Part shown: in pieces, positions 1 through 8,600 of the stretch | How the letters are laid out: the number at the start of each line of letters is the position of its first letter | How positions within the stretch are numbered: position 1 is the stretch's first letter | Assembly: GCA_003162395.1 (NCBI GenBank) | Contig: PMON01000010.1 | Span: 1-59,120, forward strand | Direction of reading: 5' to 3' | Origin: Acidimicrobiaceae bacterium | Lineage (GTDB): Bacteria > Actinomycetota > Acidimicrobiia > Acidimicrobiales > RAAP-2 | DNA: 59,120 nucleotides | Position numbers and translations under genes: made by a program | The notes under the pieces: model-generated | Told to the model about the DNA's origin: nothing | The model's input: the letters and a program-made list of their open reading frames with translations, nothing else | The model's database searches: none

Positions 1-676
1 TCGTGGCTCGGATCGCCCTGATCGCCAACGGCGCGGATCGGCCGATCTCCGAGGCAAGGGCGTGGGCGGCCGCACGGAGCGAGTCGGGCGCCACGACGCG
101 ATCGCACAGCCCGATCGCGTGTGCCTCGTCGCCGGCGATCCGGCGACCGGTGTACAAGAGCTCGAGGGCGTGCTGCTGGCCGACGATGGGCGGCAGCGTG
201 ACCGTGAGGCCGAAGCCATGGTGGAACCCGAGGCGTGCGAAGTTCGCGGAGAATCGCGCCTCGGTCGAGGCGACCCTGAAGTCTGCCGAGCAGGCCACGC
301 CGAGCCCGCCGCCGACGGCGGCCCCTTGGATGGCGGCGATGACGGGCAGCTTGACGTCGAACAGCCTCGCCGCGGCTCGGTAGAGATACCTCGCGCTGAG
401 GAGCGGGTCGAGGCCAGGGGTCCCGACCGACCGACCCGAGAAGTCGGCGCCCGCACAGAAGTGCTTGCCCGCCGAGCACAGCACGACCGCTCGGCATTGC
501 GCCGTCGCGTCGAGCGCCTCGTAGGCGTCGGCCAGCGAGTCGATGAGGGCGGTGTCGAAGAAGTTGTTCGGCGGTCGTTGGATCTCGACGGTGGCGACGT
601 GATCCGTCTCGAGCCGCACCTCGACGTCGCCGAATCGGCCGAACGGGAGGTTCGCTTCGGCTGCCTCTTGCACCAC
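1..676 (-). CDS. Enoyl-CoA hydratase/isomerase family protein, C-terminus cut by window edge
   Basis: Reading the minus strand gives a crotonase-fold protein. It has a GKHFCAGADF segment (first oxyanion-hole loop, CoA contact) and an IQGAAVGGGLGVACSADFR segment (second oxyanion hole, GGG), followed by the FARLGFHHG helix. The family hydrates or isomerises acyl-CoA thioesters in fatty-acid or aromatic degradation, in the cytoplasm. The start is one of two consecutive GTG codons (676 or 673); an in-frame TAA lies at 686-688, so no earlier start exists. About 225 residues are visible of a usual 250-270, and the C-terminal helices lie outside the window. The exact substrate cannot be told. The plus-strand open frames here are shadows. 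Confidence 0.9.
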   Translation of the reverse strand, partial: MVQEAAEANLPFGRFGDVEVRLETDHVATVEIQRPPNNFFDTALIDSLADAYEALDATAQCRAVVLCSAGKHFCAGADFSGRSVGTPGLDPLLSARYLYRAAARLFDVKLPVIAAIQGAAVGGGLGVACSADFRVASTEARFSANFARLGFHHGFGLTVTLPPIVGQQHALELLYTGRRIAGDEAHAIGLCDRVVAPDSLRAAAHALASEIGRSAPLAIRAIRAT

Positions 677-746
677 GACGGCAGGTTACGCGAGTCGGCG
701 TGCCGCGCTGAGTGCGGCACCAGCGGCGCGAGACCGCGCGGCCGGC

Positions 747-3149
747 TCAGCCGAGGTGTTCGGCGTGCGCGTCCTCGAACGTGGGACGTATCGCCAGCTC
801 GCCGGCGGGCATCGGGCGACTGATGTGGTAGCCCTGCGCGAGGTCGCAGCCGAGTTCGCGCAGCAGGCCGAGTGTCGCGTCGTCCTCGATCCCCTCGGCG
901 ACGACGCGCAGCCCCATCGCGTGTCCGAGGTCGATCGTCGCGCGAACGAGCTCGAGGTCGCGGTCATCGCGAACCGATCCGAGTCCGGTGATGAGCGTCC
1001 CGTCGAGCTTCAGCTCTCGGACAGCGAGGTTGCTCAGGTAGGCGAGCGACGTGTAGCCCGCGCCGAAGTCGTCGATCGACACGACCACGCCGAGGTCCCG
1101 GAGCCTGGCAATCACGTCCTGTGAGGCCTCGAAGTCGGTGATGATGCTCGTCTCGGTGATCTCGAGCACCAGTGCCCTCGCCGGGACGTCGTGGCGCGAG
1201 AGGAGCCCGGTGACCAGGCCGAGGAAGTCGTTGTTCAGCAGATTGGTCGATGAGACGTTGACGGACATCGCGAGGTAGCGGCCGTCTTCCCACCAGGCCG
1301 CGCACTGCGCGAGCGCCATGTCGAGCACAAGCGCCGTGAGCGTCCCCATGAGGCCGGCATCCTCGGCGAGCGGGATGAACTTCAGTGGTGGGACGAGGCC
1401 GAGTCTCGGATGCGGCCAGCGGACGAGTGCCTCAACCGCGACGATGCGGCTTGTCTTGAGATCCAGCTGCGGCTGGTAGTGCAGCACGAGGGACCTGGAC
1501 TCGATCGCGTCTCGGAGCTCATCGACGAGGCGAATCTGGTGCTCACCGCCGTCGATGTCGTGGTTGTAGCACTCGAACGGGACGTTGCCAAGCTTCGCGC
1601 GATACATCGCGACGTCGGCGCACCACAGCAGTCCTGCCGCGTCGGTCGCGTCGGACGGCGCGAGCGCGATGCCGATGCTCACGCCGATGTGTGCCTTCGT
1701 CTCATGGATGGCGAACGGCTCGTCGAGACCGGCCGCGATGCGTTGCGCCACGGTCTCTGCGGTCTGCAAGTCCGCGCCCAGCAACACGACACCGAACTCG
1801 TCACCTCCGAAGCGAAGCACGACGTCCTTCCCGCGAACGGCGTCATTCAGTCGAGGGCCGACCTGTCGGAGCAGCTCGTCGCCAGCAGGATGGCCGAATG
1901 AGTCATTGATCTCCTTGAAGTGGTTGAGGTCGACGAAGAGGAACGCAAGCTCGTGGGGGCCCTCGTCGCCGTCGAAGGGCTGGCTGAAGAACGCGTCGAG
2001 GACCTGGAACAGCTGGCGTCGATTGCCGAGGCCGGTCAGCTCGTCGGTCAACGCCTGCCGCTGGCGCTGCTCGGTGAGGACCCGAAGGTCCCTCGCGGAG
2101 AGGAAGAGGCGCAGTCCCACCATCAGGAGCGTCGCCAGGGCGAGTCCGAGCGCGGTCTGGCCGACGGACCGCTGTGTCCCGACGACGAGGAGACCGAGGC
2201 CGCCGATCGCCGCGACGCCGGGAAGGAAGAAACCCGCGGTGTGAGGTCCGCGGAGGGGGTCCGTGACGCCACTTCGCACCCAGACCGCCATCGAGATGAA
2301 GAGGATTGAGACGGGCCAGGCGATGGCATTCACGTCGGAGCCAACCGCGGTCGAGCCCGCCGTCGACTGGAAGAGATTGAAGGTGTCGCCGACGACGTTC
2401 ATGCCGATGCCTGCGGCAAGCAGGAGCCACGGCGCTCGTCGTGCGCCGCTCAGCAACGCCGTGCCGCCGACGACGAGGAACAGGAGCAAGACGTCCCCGA
2501 TCGGGAACGCCAGGTTGACGGCTGCCGAGGCGGCCCCGCCGCCGGCGACCTGGGCGATGCTGTGGAACGCGAACGCCGCGCAGACCGCTGCAGCACCCAG
2601 ACCCGCGACGACGCCGTCCAACCAGTTGGGCTTGGAGAGGATGCCGACTGTCCGGCGCAGTAAGAGGACCGTGGCTATGTAGGCAAGGGGGTAGAAGCCC
2701 AAGTAGAAGAGATCCGCCAACGACGGCGACGATGCCGTTGCCCCGCCCAGTGTCTCGATGGTGAGGATGACGTCGCCGATCGTCCACGACAGAAGTCCCA
2801 AGCCGAGGAAGATCGGCGCGCCGCGATGTTGCTTCGAGGTCAGCCCGCGTGACACGCACAGCATGCTCAGCGCAAACTCGATGCCGACCACGACCCACCC
2901 GTCGAGCCACGTCCGGTGCTGAGCGCTCGTGCGCAGCACGACCGAGACGGAGTAGGCGACGACCAGCAGCCCGAGGATCATGAAGCAGGTGCGGACAAGC
3001 CGAGGACCCGCTTGCAAGGGTTGCTTGCGCCGGCGGCGCATGGCCCTGCCCGCCTGACGGGCACTCGCCTCGAGAAGTGCGGCGGGCGTGCGGGTCTGTT
3101 GTGTTCGCGCTGAGACGGCGCTGTCGTCGGGCAGCGTCAAGTGGGACAT
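747..3149 (-). CDS. Membrane-bound diguanylate cyclase/phosphodiesterase (GGDEF-EAL)
   Basis: An 800-residue protein with about ten predicted membrane helices in the first half, then a GGDEF domain with intact RFGGDEFG signature, then an EAL domain. The EAL part keeps VAVEALVRW, the DDFGAGYTSLAYL loop, LKLDG and VVAEGIED, so the metal- and substrate-binding acidic residues of active c-di-GMP phosphodiesterases are present. Both c-di-GMP synthesis and hydrolysis are therefore possible. The membrane part probably senses a signal, but I recognise no named sensor domain. I take the ATG at 3149 (MSHLTLPDD); an in-frame ATG at 3194 would add 15 residues. It stands alone, followed on the same strand by the enoyl-CoA hydratase about 70 bases later. 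Confidence 0.93.
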   Translation of the reverse strand: MSHLTLPDDSAVSARTQQTRTPAALLEASARQAGRAMRRRRKQPLQAGPRLVRTCFMILGLLVVAYSVSVVLRTSAQHRTWLDGWVVVGIEFALSMLCVSRGLTSKQHRGAPIFLGLGLLSWTIGDVILTIETLGGATASSPSLADLFYLGFYPLAYIATVLLLRRTVGILSKPNWLDGVVAGLGAAAVCAAFAFHSIAQVAGGGAASAAVNLAFPIGDVLLLFLVVGGTALLSGARRAPWLLLAAGIGMNVVGDTFNLFQSTAGSTAVGSDVNAIAWPVSILFISMAVWVRSGVTDPLRGPHTAGFFLPGVAAIGGLGLLVVGTQRSVGQTALGLALATLLMVGLRLFLSARDLRVLTEQRQRQALTDELTGLGNRRQLFQVLDAFFSQPFDGDEGPHELAFLFVDLNHFKEINDSFGHPAGDELLRQVGPRLNDAVRGKDVVLRFGGDEFGVVLLGADLQTAETVAQRIAAGLDEPFAIHETKAHIGVSIGIALAPSDATDAAGLLWCADVAMYRAKLGNVPFECYNHDIDGGEHQIRLVDELRDAIESRSLVLHYQPQLDLKTSRIVAVEALVRWPHPRLGLVPPLKFIPLAEDAGLMGTLTALVLDMALAQCAAWWEDGRYLAMSVNVSSTNLLNNDFLGLVTGLLSRHDVPARALVLEITETSIITDFEASQDVIARLRDLGVVVSIDDFGAGYTSLAYLSNLAVRELKLDGTLITGLGSVRDDRDLELVRATIDLGHAMGLRVVAEGIEDDATLGLLRELGCDLAQGYHISRPMPAGELAIRPTFEDAHAEHLG

Positions 3150-3211
3150 GGCCAGAGCGTCGCATCGGGTTGACACACACGGGTCCATTTGCACCCAACG
3201 TCAGATCAACG

Positions 3212-3467
3212 GTGGCGACGCGACCCCGTCGCGTCGCTCAGCGAACGTGCCGGCTCAGGGGTCGCCAGCTCGAGCGAGATCGTCAGAGCCTCGAGGGGCA
3301 GCACCTCGGGCTGTCGGGTCCGCGGGCACGTGGACGCGGCGCAGCCCCTTCAAGCGTGGAGGCGACGACCACCCGAGAGCCGTCGAACATCCAGATGGCG
3401 CCCGGTCGCCCGGCGATGCTCGCTCGCTGGTGCGCCCAGTCGACCGGATCGGCGGTACCGAGCTGCT
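3212..3467 (-). pseudogene. Possible degraded tail of a short protein downstream of the S53 peptidase
   Basis: No intact gene fits this 256-base gap. On the minus strand one frame gives GRPGAIWMFDGSRVVVAST (about 3360-3420). A neighbouring frame then continues with PEVLPLEALTISLELATPEP and a TGA at about 3209-3211. The two pieces read like one short protein broken by a frameshift. It may equally be chance in GC-rich DNA. I do not recognise a family. Confidence 0.2.
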
Positions 3468-5204
3468 CTAGGGCGGCGGCACCAGCGAGACGAACGCCGA
3501 GCCGATCGGGCTTCCCCAGCCGCTCGCGGCGTCGAAGCCTGCCTTCGCCTTCGAGTAGCCCGGCACGTCGTAGGTCTCGTTGTTGCCTACGGTCACGTCG
3601 CTGAAGTACGTGCCTGGCTCGGCCTTCCCGACCGCGTAGAGCAGCGGGAGCACGAACCCGTAGGTCTCCGCGTTGGACTGGTTGGCAAGCCCCATGAGCG
3701 ACGCGAACGTCGGCGCCGCGGCGCTCGTGCCGCCGACGGGGATCCATCCGTAGACGAGGGTGTAGATCATGTACCCGCTGGCGGGATCAGCGTCCAGGGC
3801 GACGTCGGGCACGGTTCGTCCGGCGCCCGACGCCCCCGCGATGGCGTGCTCGTACGTGGGTCTCGGCCAGATCGACGACACGCCCCCTCCGGTGCCCTCA
3901 ACGTCGGCGGTGTCCCACACGACCTGGCTCGAGGGACTCGAGTCGATCGTGGCTGCGTCCGAGATGGTGGTGCCGCCGACGCCCGTCACGTAGGGCTGGC
4001 TCGCCGGGTCGTCGACGCCGATCGCGCCAGCCAGCGGGTTCGTCCTGGTCGCTCGGTACCCGAGGCAGTCCGAGGCGCCGCTGTCGCCTGCGGCCGCGGC
4101 CACTGTCTGTCCCTGGGCGGCCATCTCCTGGAACACACCGGACTCCGCCGCGACGGACGTCCGATCTGCCCTCTCACAGAGCCCCCAGCTCGTGCTCACG
4201 ACCTTCGCCACGTCGTCCGTCGCGATGCGGTCGTAGGTGTCGACGACGCCCGCCTCTGAGTTCGGGCCCTGGTAGACGGCAATGTTGGCGTAGGGCGCGA
4301 GCGTCGCGACGATCTCGATGTCGAGGTCCGCCTCCACTTCGGCGTACGGGTTGATCCCGTTGCCCCCATCGACGATGACGCTCGAGATGACGTCGTGCTT
4401 GCCGGTGCAATCCTGGAAGTACTCGATGTCAGAGGGCAGGTAGTTGGTCAGCTCGAAGATCCCGACCGTCTGGCCCTGGCCCTCGGCGCCCTTGGCGGCG
4501 AACGCGCCAAACTTGTAGGCGTCGCCGATCTCGCTGATGGTGAACGGGCCCGAGGTCGCGTTGGTGCCCGCGCTCATCTGCGAGCACGTCGTGGTGCGGG
4601 GCCGTGCGTGCGGGACGACCGTGTAGGAGGCCCGGTATCGGGGGACGTCCGTCAGGCCCACGACCGCCCGCACGCTGCCCGTCAGCGCCGACGGCAGATG
4701 GACCGGCGTCACGCCTGCGTAGACACGGTGACCTTTGTCGTCATAGGCCCGGATGGTCGTGCGAAGGAGCCTCTCGACTGCGTGCACCGTGCCCGTCGCG
4801 TGCACGAACAGGTGGTCTGGCGAGGCTGCAACGGCACCAAGTCCGTGTGCGACGAGGTAGTCCGAGACTCGGTGGATCGCAGCGGGCGTCGCCCCGAAGT
4901 CGCTCGCGAACTCGCCCTTGGTGAGGTAGTGGTGGTACGCGGGGGATCCCGGCGACGAGACCGCGGCGATGAACCTCGCGAGCGCTGCGTGGTCTCGGAC
5001 GGGCATGTAGAAGGAAAGTCCGATGGAAAGACCGGCCGTCGACACCGTGCGTCCGAGCGGCTGGCCGCCGAGTGCCTGGCCGCCGAGTGCGGTGGCGCGA
5101 GACGGGCTGGCACCCGCGACGGAGTTGGACGCGCTTGAGGCGCTGATCGCAATGCCCGCACACAGGGCGGTCGCGGCTATCAGCCTCGTTCCCACACGTC
5201 GCAT
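3468..5204 (-). CDS. Secreted S53 family (sedolisin/kumamolisin) serine-carboxyl peptidase
   Basis: A 578-residue preproprotein: signal peptide (about 1-30), pro-kumamolisin activation domain (about 50-190) and S53 catalytic domain. The catalytic triad of the family is visible: Glu291 and Asp295 in EADLDIE, and Ser494 in GGTSAAAP, with oxyanion Asp374 in AAGDSGASD. Sedolisins are acid-active endopeptidases that cleave off their own prodomain after export. The length matches the family. It starts 9 bases after the stop of the larger secreted protein upstream, so the two are very likely one transcript. An acidic habitat would fit but is not shown by the sequence. Confidence 0.95.
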   Translation of the reverse strand: MRRVGTRLIAATALCAGIAISASSASNSVAGASPSRATALGGQALGGQPLGRTVSTAGLSIGLSFYMPVRDHAALARFIAAVSSPGSPAYHHYLTKGEFASDFGATPAAIHRVSDYLVAHGLGAVAASPDHLFVHATGTVHAVERLLRTTIRAYDDKGHRVYAGVTPVHLPSALTGSVRAVVGLTDVPRYRASYTVVPHARPRTTTCSQMSAGTNATSGPFTISEIGDAYKFGAFAAKGAEGQGQTVGIFELTNYLPSDIEYFQDCTGKHDVISSVIVDGGNGINPYAEVEADLDIEIVATLAPYANIAVYQGPNSEAGVVDTYDRIATDDVAKVVSTSWGLCERADRTSVAAESGVFQEMAAQGQTVAAAAGDSGASDCLGYRATRTNPLAGAIGVDDPASQPYVTGVGGTTISDAATIDSSPSSQVVWDTADVEGTGGGVSSIWPRPTYEHAIAGASGAGRTVPDVALDADPASGYMIYTLVYGWIPVGGTSAAAPTFASLMGLANQSNAETYGFVLPLLYAVGKAEPGTYFSDVTVGNNETYDVPGYSKAKAGFDAASGWGSPIGSAFVSLVPPP

Positions 5205-5213
5205 CTCGGGTCC

Positions 5214-7172
5214 TTACCCCTTCGCCGTCAGGTCGACGATCGGATAGCTCGTGCCGACGACCACCGGCTTCGAGGGCCCGAGCTGCTGTGCGGTGCCCGT
5301 AAAGAACGTCGCGCCCACGGCTGCAAGTCGCCACGCGCCACTCGGGAGGTCGATCGCGTAGCCGACCTTGAACGAGCCGGTAGGGGGCGGGAAGAAGTTG
5401 TCGAAGTTGTTGACGGCCTGTGAGACGCCATCGGCGCACGAGACACCGAACGCCTCGGATGCCGGGCACGCTTGGATCCACAGAGAGAAGATCTCGAAGT
5501 CGTTGTCGCCTGACACCGTGACGTCTCCCCAGAACGAGGCAACTTGGTACGGCGCAGTGAGCGCGACGGTCCGCGTCGACGACGATGCCGGCAGCGTGAC
5601 CGCAGGTCCCACGACGACGTTGCCCGCAAGATCGGTGTACACGAAGGCCATCGACACGACGCCCGTGATGCTGTAGAGCTTGAAACTGCCACCCAGCAGC
5701 TCGCTCGGGCTGACGAGGACCGCGTCGGAGCACTCGAGACTGAATGTCGAGGCGGGGCAGAGCTGCACGAACGAGAAGGGCTGGACGTTGTCCTGCCCGA
5801 GCGCGTTGGCGAGGTCGTAGAGGCCGTGGACCGAGGCGCGGCCCGAAATCGTCACGACGACCGGCTGGATCACGTAGCTCTCGATCAGCGGGGGCGTCGA
5901 CACGCCGACGTTGAAGTCTGCCCCGAATTGCTTGAGCACGACCTGGGTGGCCGCGACCTGGGCGTACTGGTCCTGTGAGAAGGGGGTCTCCACCTCGGAG
6001 TACGCGGCGTACGTTCCCGCGTCGACAAAGGCGTCGAATTTGTCCGAGCCGCTGAACGGGTCCACGTACAGCGCGACTGCTTCTGCGTTTGTGGCGACGT
6101 CGACGAAGACGAGGGCGGCGAGGAAATCCTCGTTCAAGAGGTGCGCGTTTACCGAGCCCGACACGCTCGGCTCGAGGTACGCCCCCGCCACGTTGGCGAC
6201 AGCCCGGCTGGACAGCGTGTTGAGCGAGACCTTGGGTCCTGTGATCGAGAAGTCCTTGGTGATGACGTCCGGGGAGGCGAGCATCTCCACGTTCCGCGCG
6301 ATCGGCTCATAGATGTACCGCACCGTCCAGCTGCCGGGCGTGGCATAGATGCCGACCTGTTGGGTGTCCGATCCCTCGGTAATGCCGCAGTTGCCGTTCG
6401 ACTCGAAGAACGTGAGCTGGTCGTCGGTCACCGAGGACGGGCAGACCACGGCAGCGAACTCGAACTGATAGCCCCTCGGTGCACCGCCCACGCGGAACGT
6501 CGCCAGGATCTCCGGTGCGACGAACCTCATCGAGACCGCTCTCTTCACGGACTTGTGGGATCCCTTCGCTGCCACGAGCACGCCGGGGCCCGACGGGTAG
6601 TACCCCGCATCCGAGATCCCGCTGAGGAGGATGATGCCGACCTTCCAGCCCGTGCCGCTCGCTGGGATCCGACCGAAGGTGTAGGTCCCCATAGCACTGG
6701 AGCCTGCCTTCGGGCGAGTGGATGCCTCCCATGCCGGGTGCGCCTGGCTGCCACAGAAGAAGCCGAACGACGTGTCGCCTTGGCATGCAACGACGATCAG
6801 GTACTCGGCCGGCCTGCGCGGCGTGCCCACGACGTCGTAGGTCCCTGAGATGGCGACGCCGGTCGTGCGTCGCGCAACAGCGTGCGCCGTGGTCGCGCCC
6901 GGCACGTCGACCTTTTGCAGGTAGCGATTCTTGAATGTTGCGATCGAGCTGAGGAACGACGCCGTCGTGCGTGACGGCACGGCGAGCCCCGAGATCGGTG
7001 CCTCGACGCGACTCGCGCCGGACCGGAAGTGCAGCACCGATCCGAGCACGTCGCCGCCCACGGGGTGCCGCACCGTCGTCGCGCCGGCATTGGCCACCGT
7101 GCTCGCGACGATCACGCTCGACAACGCCAAAGCCGCGGCGACCACGATCGCAGTCCTCGAGCGTCCCGCCAT
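5214..7172 (-). CDS. Large secreted protein of unknown function with internal repeats
   Basis: A 652-residue protein with a clear signal peptide (charged MAGRSR, long hydrophobic stretch, ending near ANA at about residue 29). The rest is beta-rich, with no catalytic motif I recognise. Similar units recur: a strand block, then a short Cys-bounded loop (CQGDTSFGFFCGS, CPSSVTDDQ...NGNC, CPASTFSLEC, CPASEAFGVSC), then a TYTFGRI, GSFKLYSI or GSFKVGYAI strand. This suggests four or five beta-sandwich modules, some with a disulfide-closed loop. The ATG at 7172 has an excellent AAGGGGGG ribosome site. It is co-directional with and 9 bases from the S53 peptidase, so it may be that enzyme's partner, substrate or carrier; this is inference. 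Confidence 0.8.
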   Translation of the reverse strand: MAGRSRTAIVVAAALALSSVIVASTVANAGATTVRHPVGGDVLGSVLHFRSGASRVEAPISGLAVPSRTTASFLSSIATFKNRYLQKVDVPGATTAHAVARRTTGVAISGTYDVVGTPRRPAEYLIVVACQGDTSFGFFCGSQAHPAWEASTRPKAGSSAMGTYTFGRIPASGTGWKVGIILLSGISDAGYYPSGPGVLVAAKGSHKSVKRAVSMRFVAPEILATFRVGGAPRGYQFEFAAVVCPSSVTDDQLTFFESNGNCGITEGSDTQQVGIYATPGSWTVRYIYEPIARNVEMLASPDVITKDFSITGPKVSLNTLSSRAVANVAGAYLEPSVSGSVNAHLLNEDFLAALVFVDVATNAEAVALYVDPFSGSDKFDAFVDAGTYAAYSEVETPFSQDQYAQVAATQVVLKQFGADFNVGVSTPPLIESYVIQPVVVTISGRASVHGLYDLANALGQDNVQPFSFVQLCPASTFSLECSDAVLVSPSELLGGSFKLYSITGVVSMAFVYTDLAGNVVVGPAVTLPASSSTRTVALTAPYQVASFWGDVTVSGDNDFEIFSLWIQACPASEAFGVSCADGVSQAVNNFDNFFPPPTGSFKVGYAIDLPSGAWRLAAVGATFFTGTAQQLGPSKPVVVGTSYPIVDLTAKG

Positions 7173-7371
7173 CGCGATCCCCCCCTTGGCGCGACACTAA
7201 CAACACCGCGAACGGGCTCTCGACGAGGTGCTGGACGCGCGGGTCGCAGGTAGCCGCGGCGTTGCGGCCACGGTGCCTCGGCCGTTGATGCAGCCGCGCG
7301 AGCCGGGGGCGACCGAGCGACCGTTGGCCCCCTCGTCGAGCAGCGCCGGTGCCTCTTAGGCTGCTGGCTCG

Positions 7372-8046
7372 ATGTGCGCGCGGCCCGCAACCTCCGCCAT
7401 CGACCGGTACCTGGAGTCGATCTTCTGCATCGACGGCGAGGGCGAAGCCGTCCGGCCCGGCCGACTCTCCCAGTGGATGGGCGTCTCGCCACCGACGGTG
7501 ACCGACGCCTTGCGCCGAATGCAGCGAGACGGGCTGGTCTTGATTTCGAAAGACCGGAGCGTCGAGCTCACCTCGTTGGGCAGGGAGCGGGCCACGGGCA
7601 TCGTGCGTCGGCACCGGATCCTCGAGCGGTGGCTCACCGACGTCCTCGGGCTCGACTGGGCGGTCGCCGACGAAGAGGCGGACCGGCTCAGCTCGGCGAT
7701 GTCAGACCTCGTGGTGGAGCAGATCGACTCGTCGATGGGGGCACCGCGCACGTGTCCGCACGGCAACCCGATCCCAGGTCGCAAGCCGACCTATGGGACG
7801 CTCGTGCCGCTCGTCTCGGTCCCCGATGCGATCTCGGTCACGGTTCGGCGGATCTCCGAGGTCGCCGAGCACGAGGCGCGGCCGCTGCTCAAGCGCCTCT
7901 CTGCGGTCGGCATCAAGGAGGGTTCCGACGTGGTCATCGTTGCGCGCGGGGGCGACGAGGAGGCACTCACGATCGTCGTCGACGGCACGTCCTCGGCCCT
8001 CCCCGTCGAGGCCGCGCGATGGATCTGGGTGGACGCCGGGACCTGA
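7372..8046 (+). CDS. DtxR-family transcriptional regulator with unusual metal-site residues
   Basis: A 224-residue protein with the DtxR/IdeR layout: N-terminal winged helix (SQWMGVSPPTVTDALRRMQRDG), dimerisation helices, a CPHGNPIPG loop and a C-terminal SH3-like/FeoA-type domain. Such proteins repress iron or manganese uptake genes when metal-loaded. By alignment from memory with IdeR, His79 and Glu83 are kept (RRHRILER). Met10 reads Arg, His98 Asp, Cys102 Asp, and Glu105/His106 Ser/Ser. Metal response is therefore uncertain. A near-consensus iron box lies 2 kb away before the FTR1 gene, which this protein could control. Start ATG chosen at 7372. Confidence 0.85.
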   Translation: MCARPATSAIDRYLESIFCIDGEGEAVRPGRLSQWMGVSPPTVTDALRRMQRDGLVLISKDRSVELTSLGRERATGIVRRHRILERWLTDVLGLDWAVADEEADRLSSAMSDLVVEQIDSSMGAPRTCPHGNPIPGRKPTYGTLVPLVSVPDAISVTVRRISEVAEHEARPLLKRLSAVGIKEGSDVVIVARGGDEEALTIVVDGTSSALPVEAARWIWVDAGT

Positions 8047-8051
8047 GGGCG

Positions 8052-8507
8052 TCAACTTCCCCGGCACGCCTCGCAGCGCCCGGAGATCGCGGTGTAGTGC
8101 GGATCGACGGCGAACCCGTAGGTCTCCTCGGCAAGGCGCACGAGCGATCTGAACAGCGTGTCAGGGACGTCGATCGTGTTATCGCACGACTGGCACACGA
8201 GGTGGCCGTGGCCCCGGCCGGCGAGGTGGTACGTCGCGGGGCCGTGCGCGCGATGGGCGTGGGCGATCACGCCGAGCTCTTCGAGCTCCTCGAGGTTTCG
8301 ATAGATCGTCGACAGGTGCACGTCGGGCGCCACGGCGTGCACGTCGGCGGCCAGCTCCTCGGCGGTCATGTGGTCATCGCGAGTGAACAGCGCCGAGACG
8401 AGGAGACGCCTCGCGTGCGTGGAGCGCCCCCCGTTTGCCCGAACGAGCGCGAGCACGTCCTCGACGGTCTGGACGTCGGGTGCCAGGGGCGGCCTCGTTC
8501 GGCTCAC
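8052..8507 (-). CDS. Fur-family metal-responsive repressor (Nur/Zur-like)
   Basis: A 151-residue Fur-fold protein: winged helix (HMTAEELAADVHAVAPDVHLSTIYRNLEEL), then the metal-binding dimerisation domain with HGHLVCQSC and a C-terminal CEAC. The two CxxC pairs form the structural zinc site of many Fur and Zur proteins. The His cluster (THE H-x-H before LVC, and DPHYT) would be the regulatory site. The gene is divergent from a nickel/cobalt permease, and a Nur-box-like sequence lies between them, so nickel or cobalt sensing is my best guess. Against it, Streptomyces Nur is, as I recall, without the structural CxxC pairs. Zur or Fur remain alternatives. Confidence 0.9.
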   Translation of the reverse strand: MSRTRPPLAPDVQTVEDVLALVRANGGRSTHARRLLVSALFTRDDHMTAEELAADVHAVAPDVHLSTIYRNLEELEELGVIAHAHRAHGPATYHLAGRGHGHLVCQSCDNTIDVPDTLFRSLVRLAEETYGFAVDPHYTAISGRCEACRGS

Positions 8508-8548
8508 GGCACCAGCGTAGACCGATCCTTGGAGCGATGACTTCCTTC

Positions 8549-8565
8549 TTGCGAGTCCATTGCAC
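8549..8565. promoter_or_regulatory. Nur-box-like operator (TTGCGA-N5-TTGCAC)
   Basis: Two TTGC-type hexamers separated by five bases match the layout of the Streptomyces nickel-uptake-regulator box (TTGCAA-N5-TTGCAA) at 10 of 12 positions. It sits between the divergent Fur-family regulator and the Ni/Co permease, 36 bases before the permease start. Position and match are seen; binding is inferred. Confidence 0.5.
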
Positions 8566-8600
8566 TAGTGTGGCGACGAGTGGCAGCAAGAGGGGGACTA

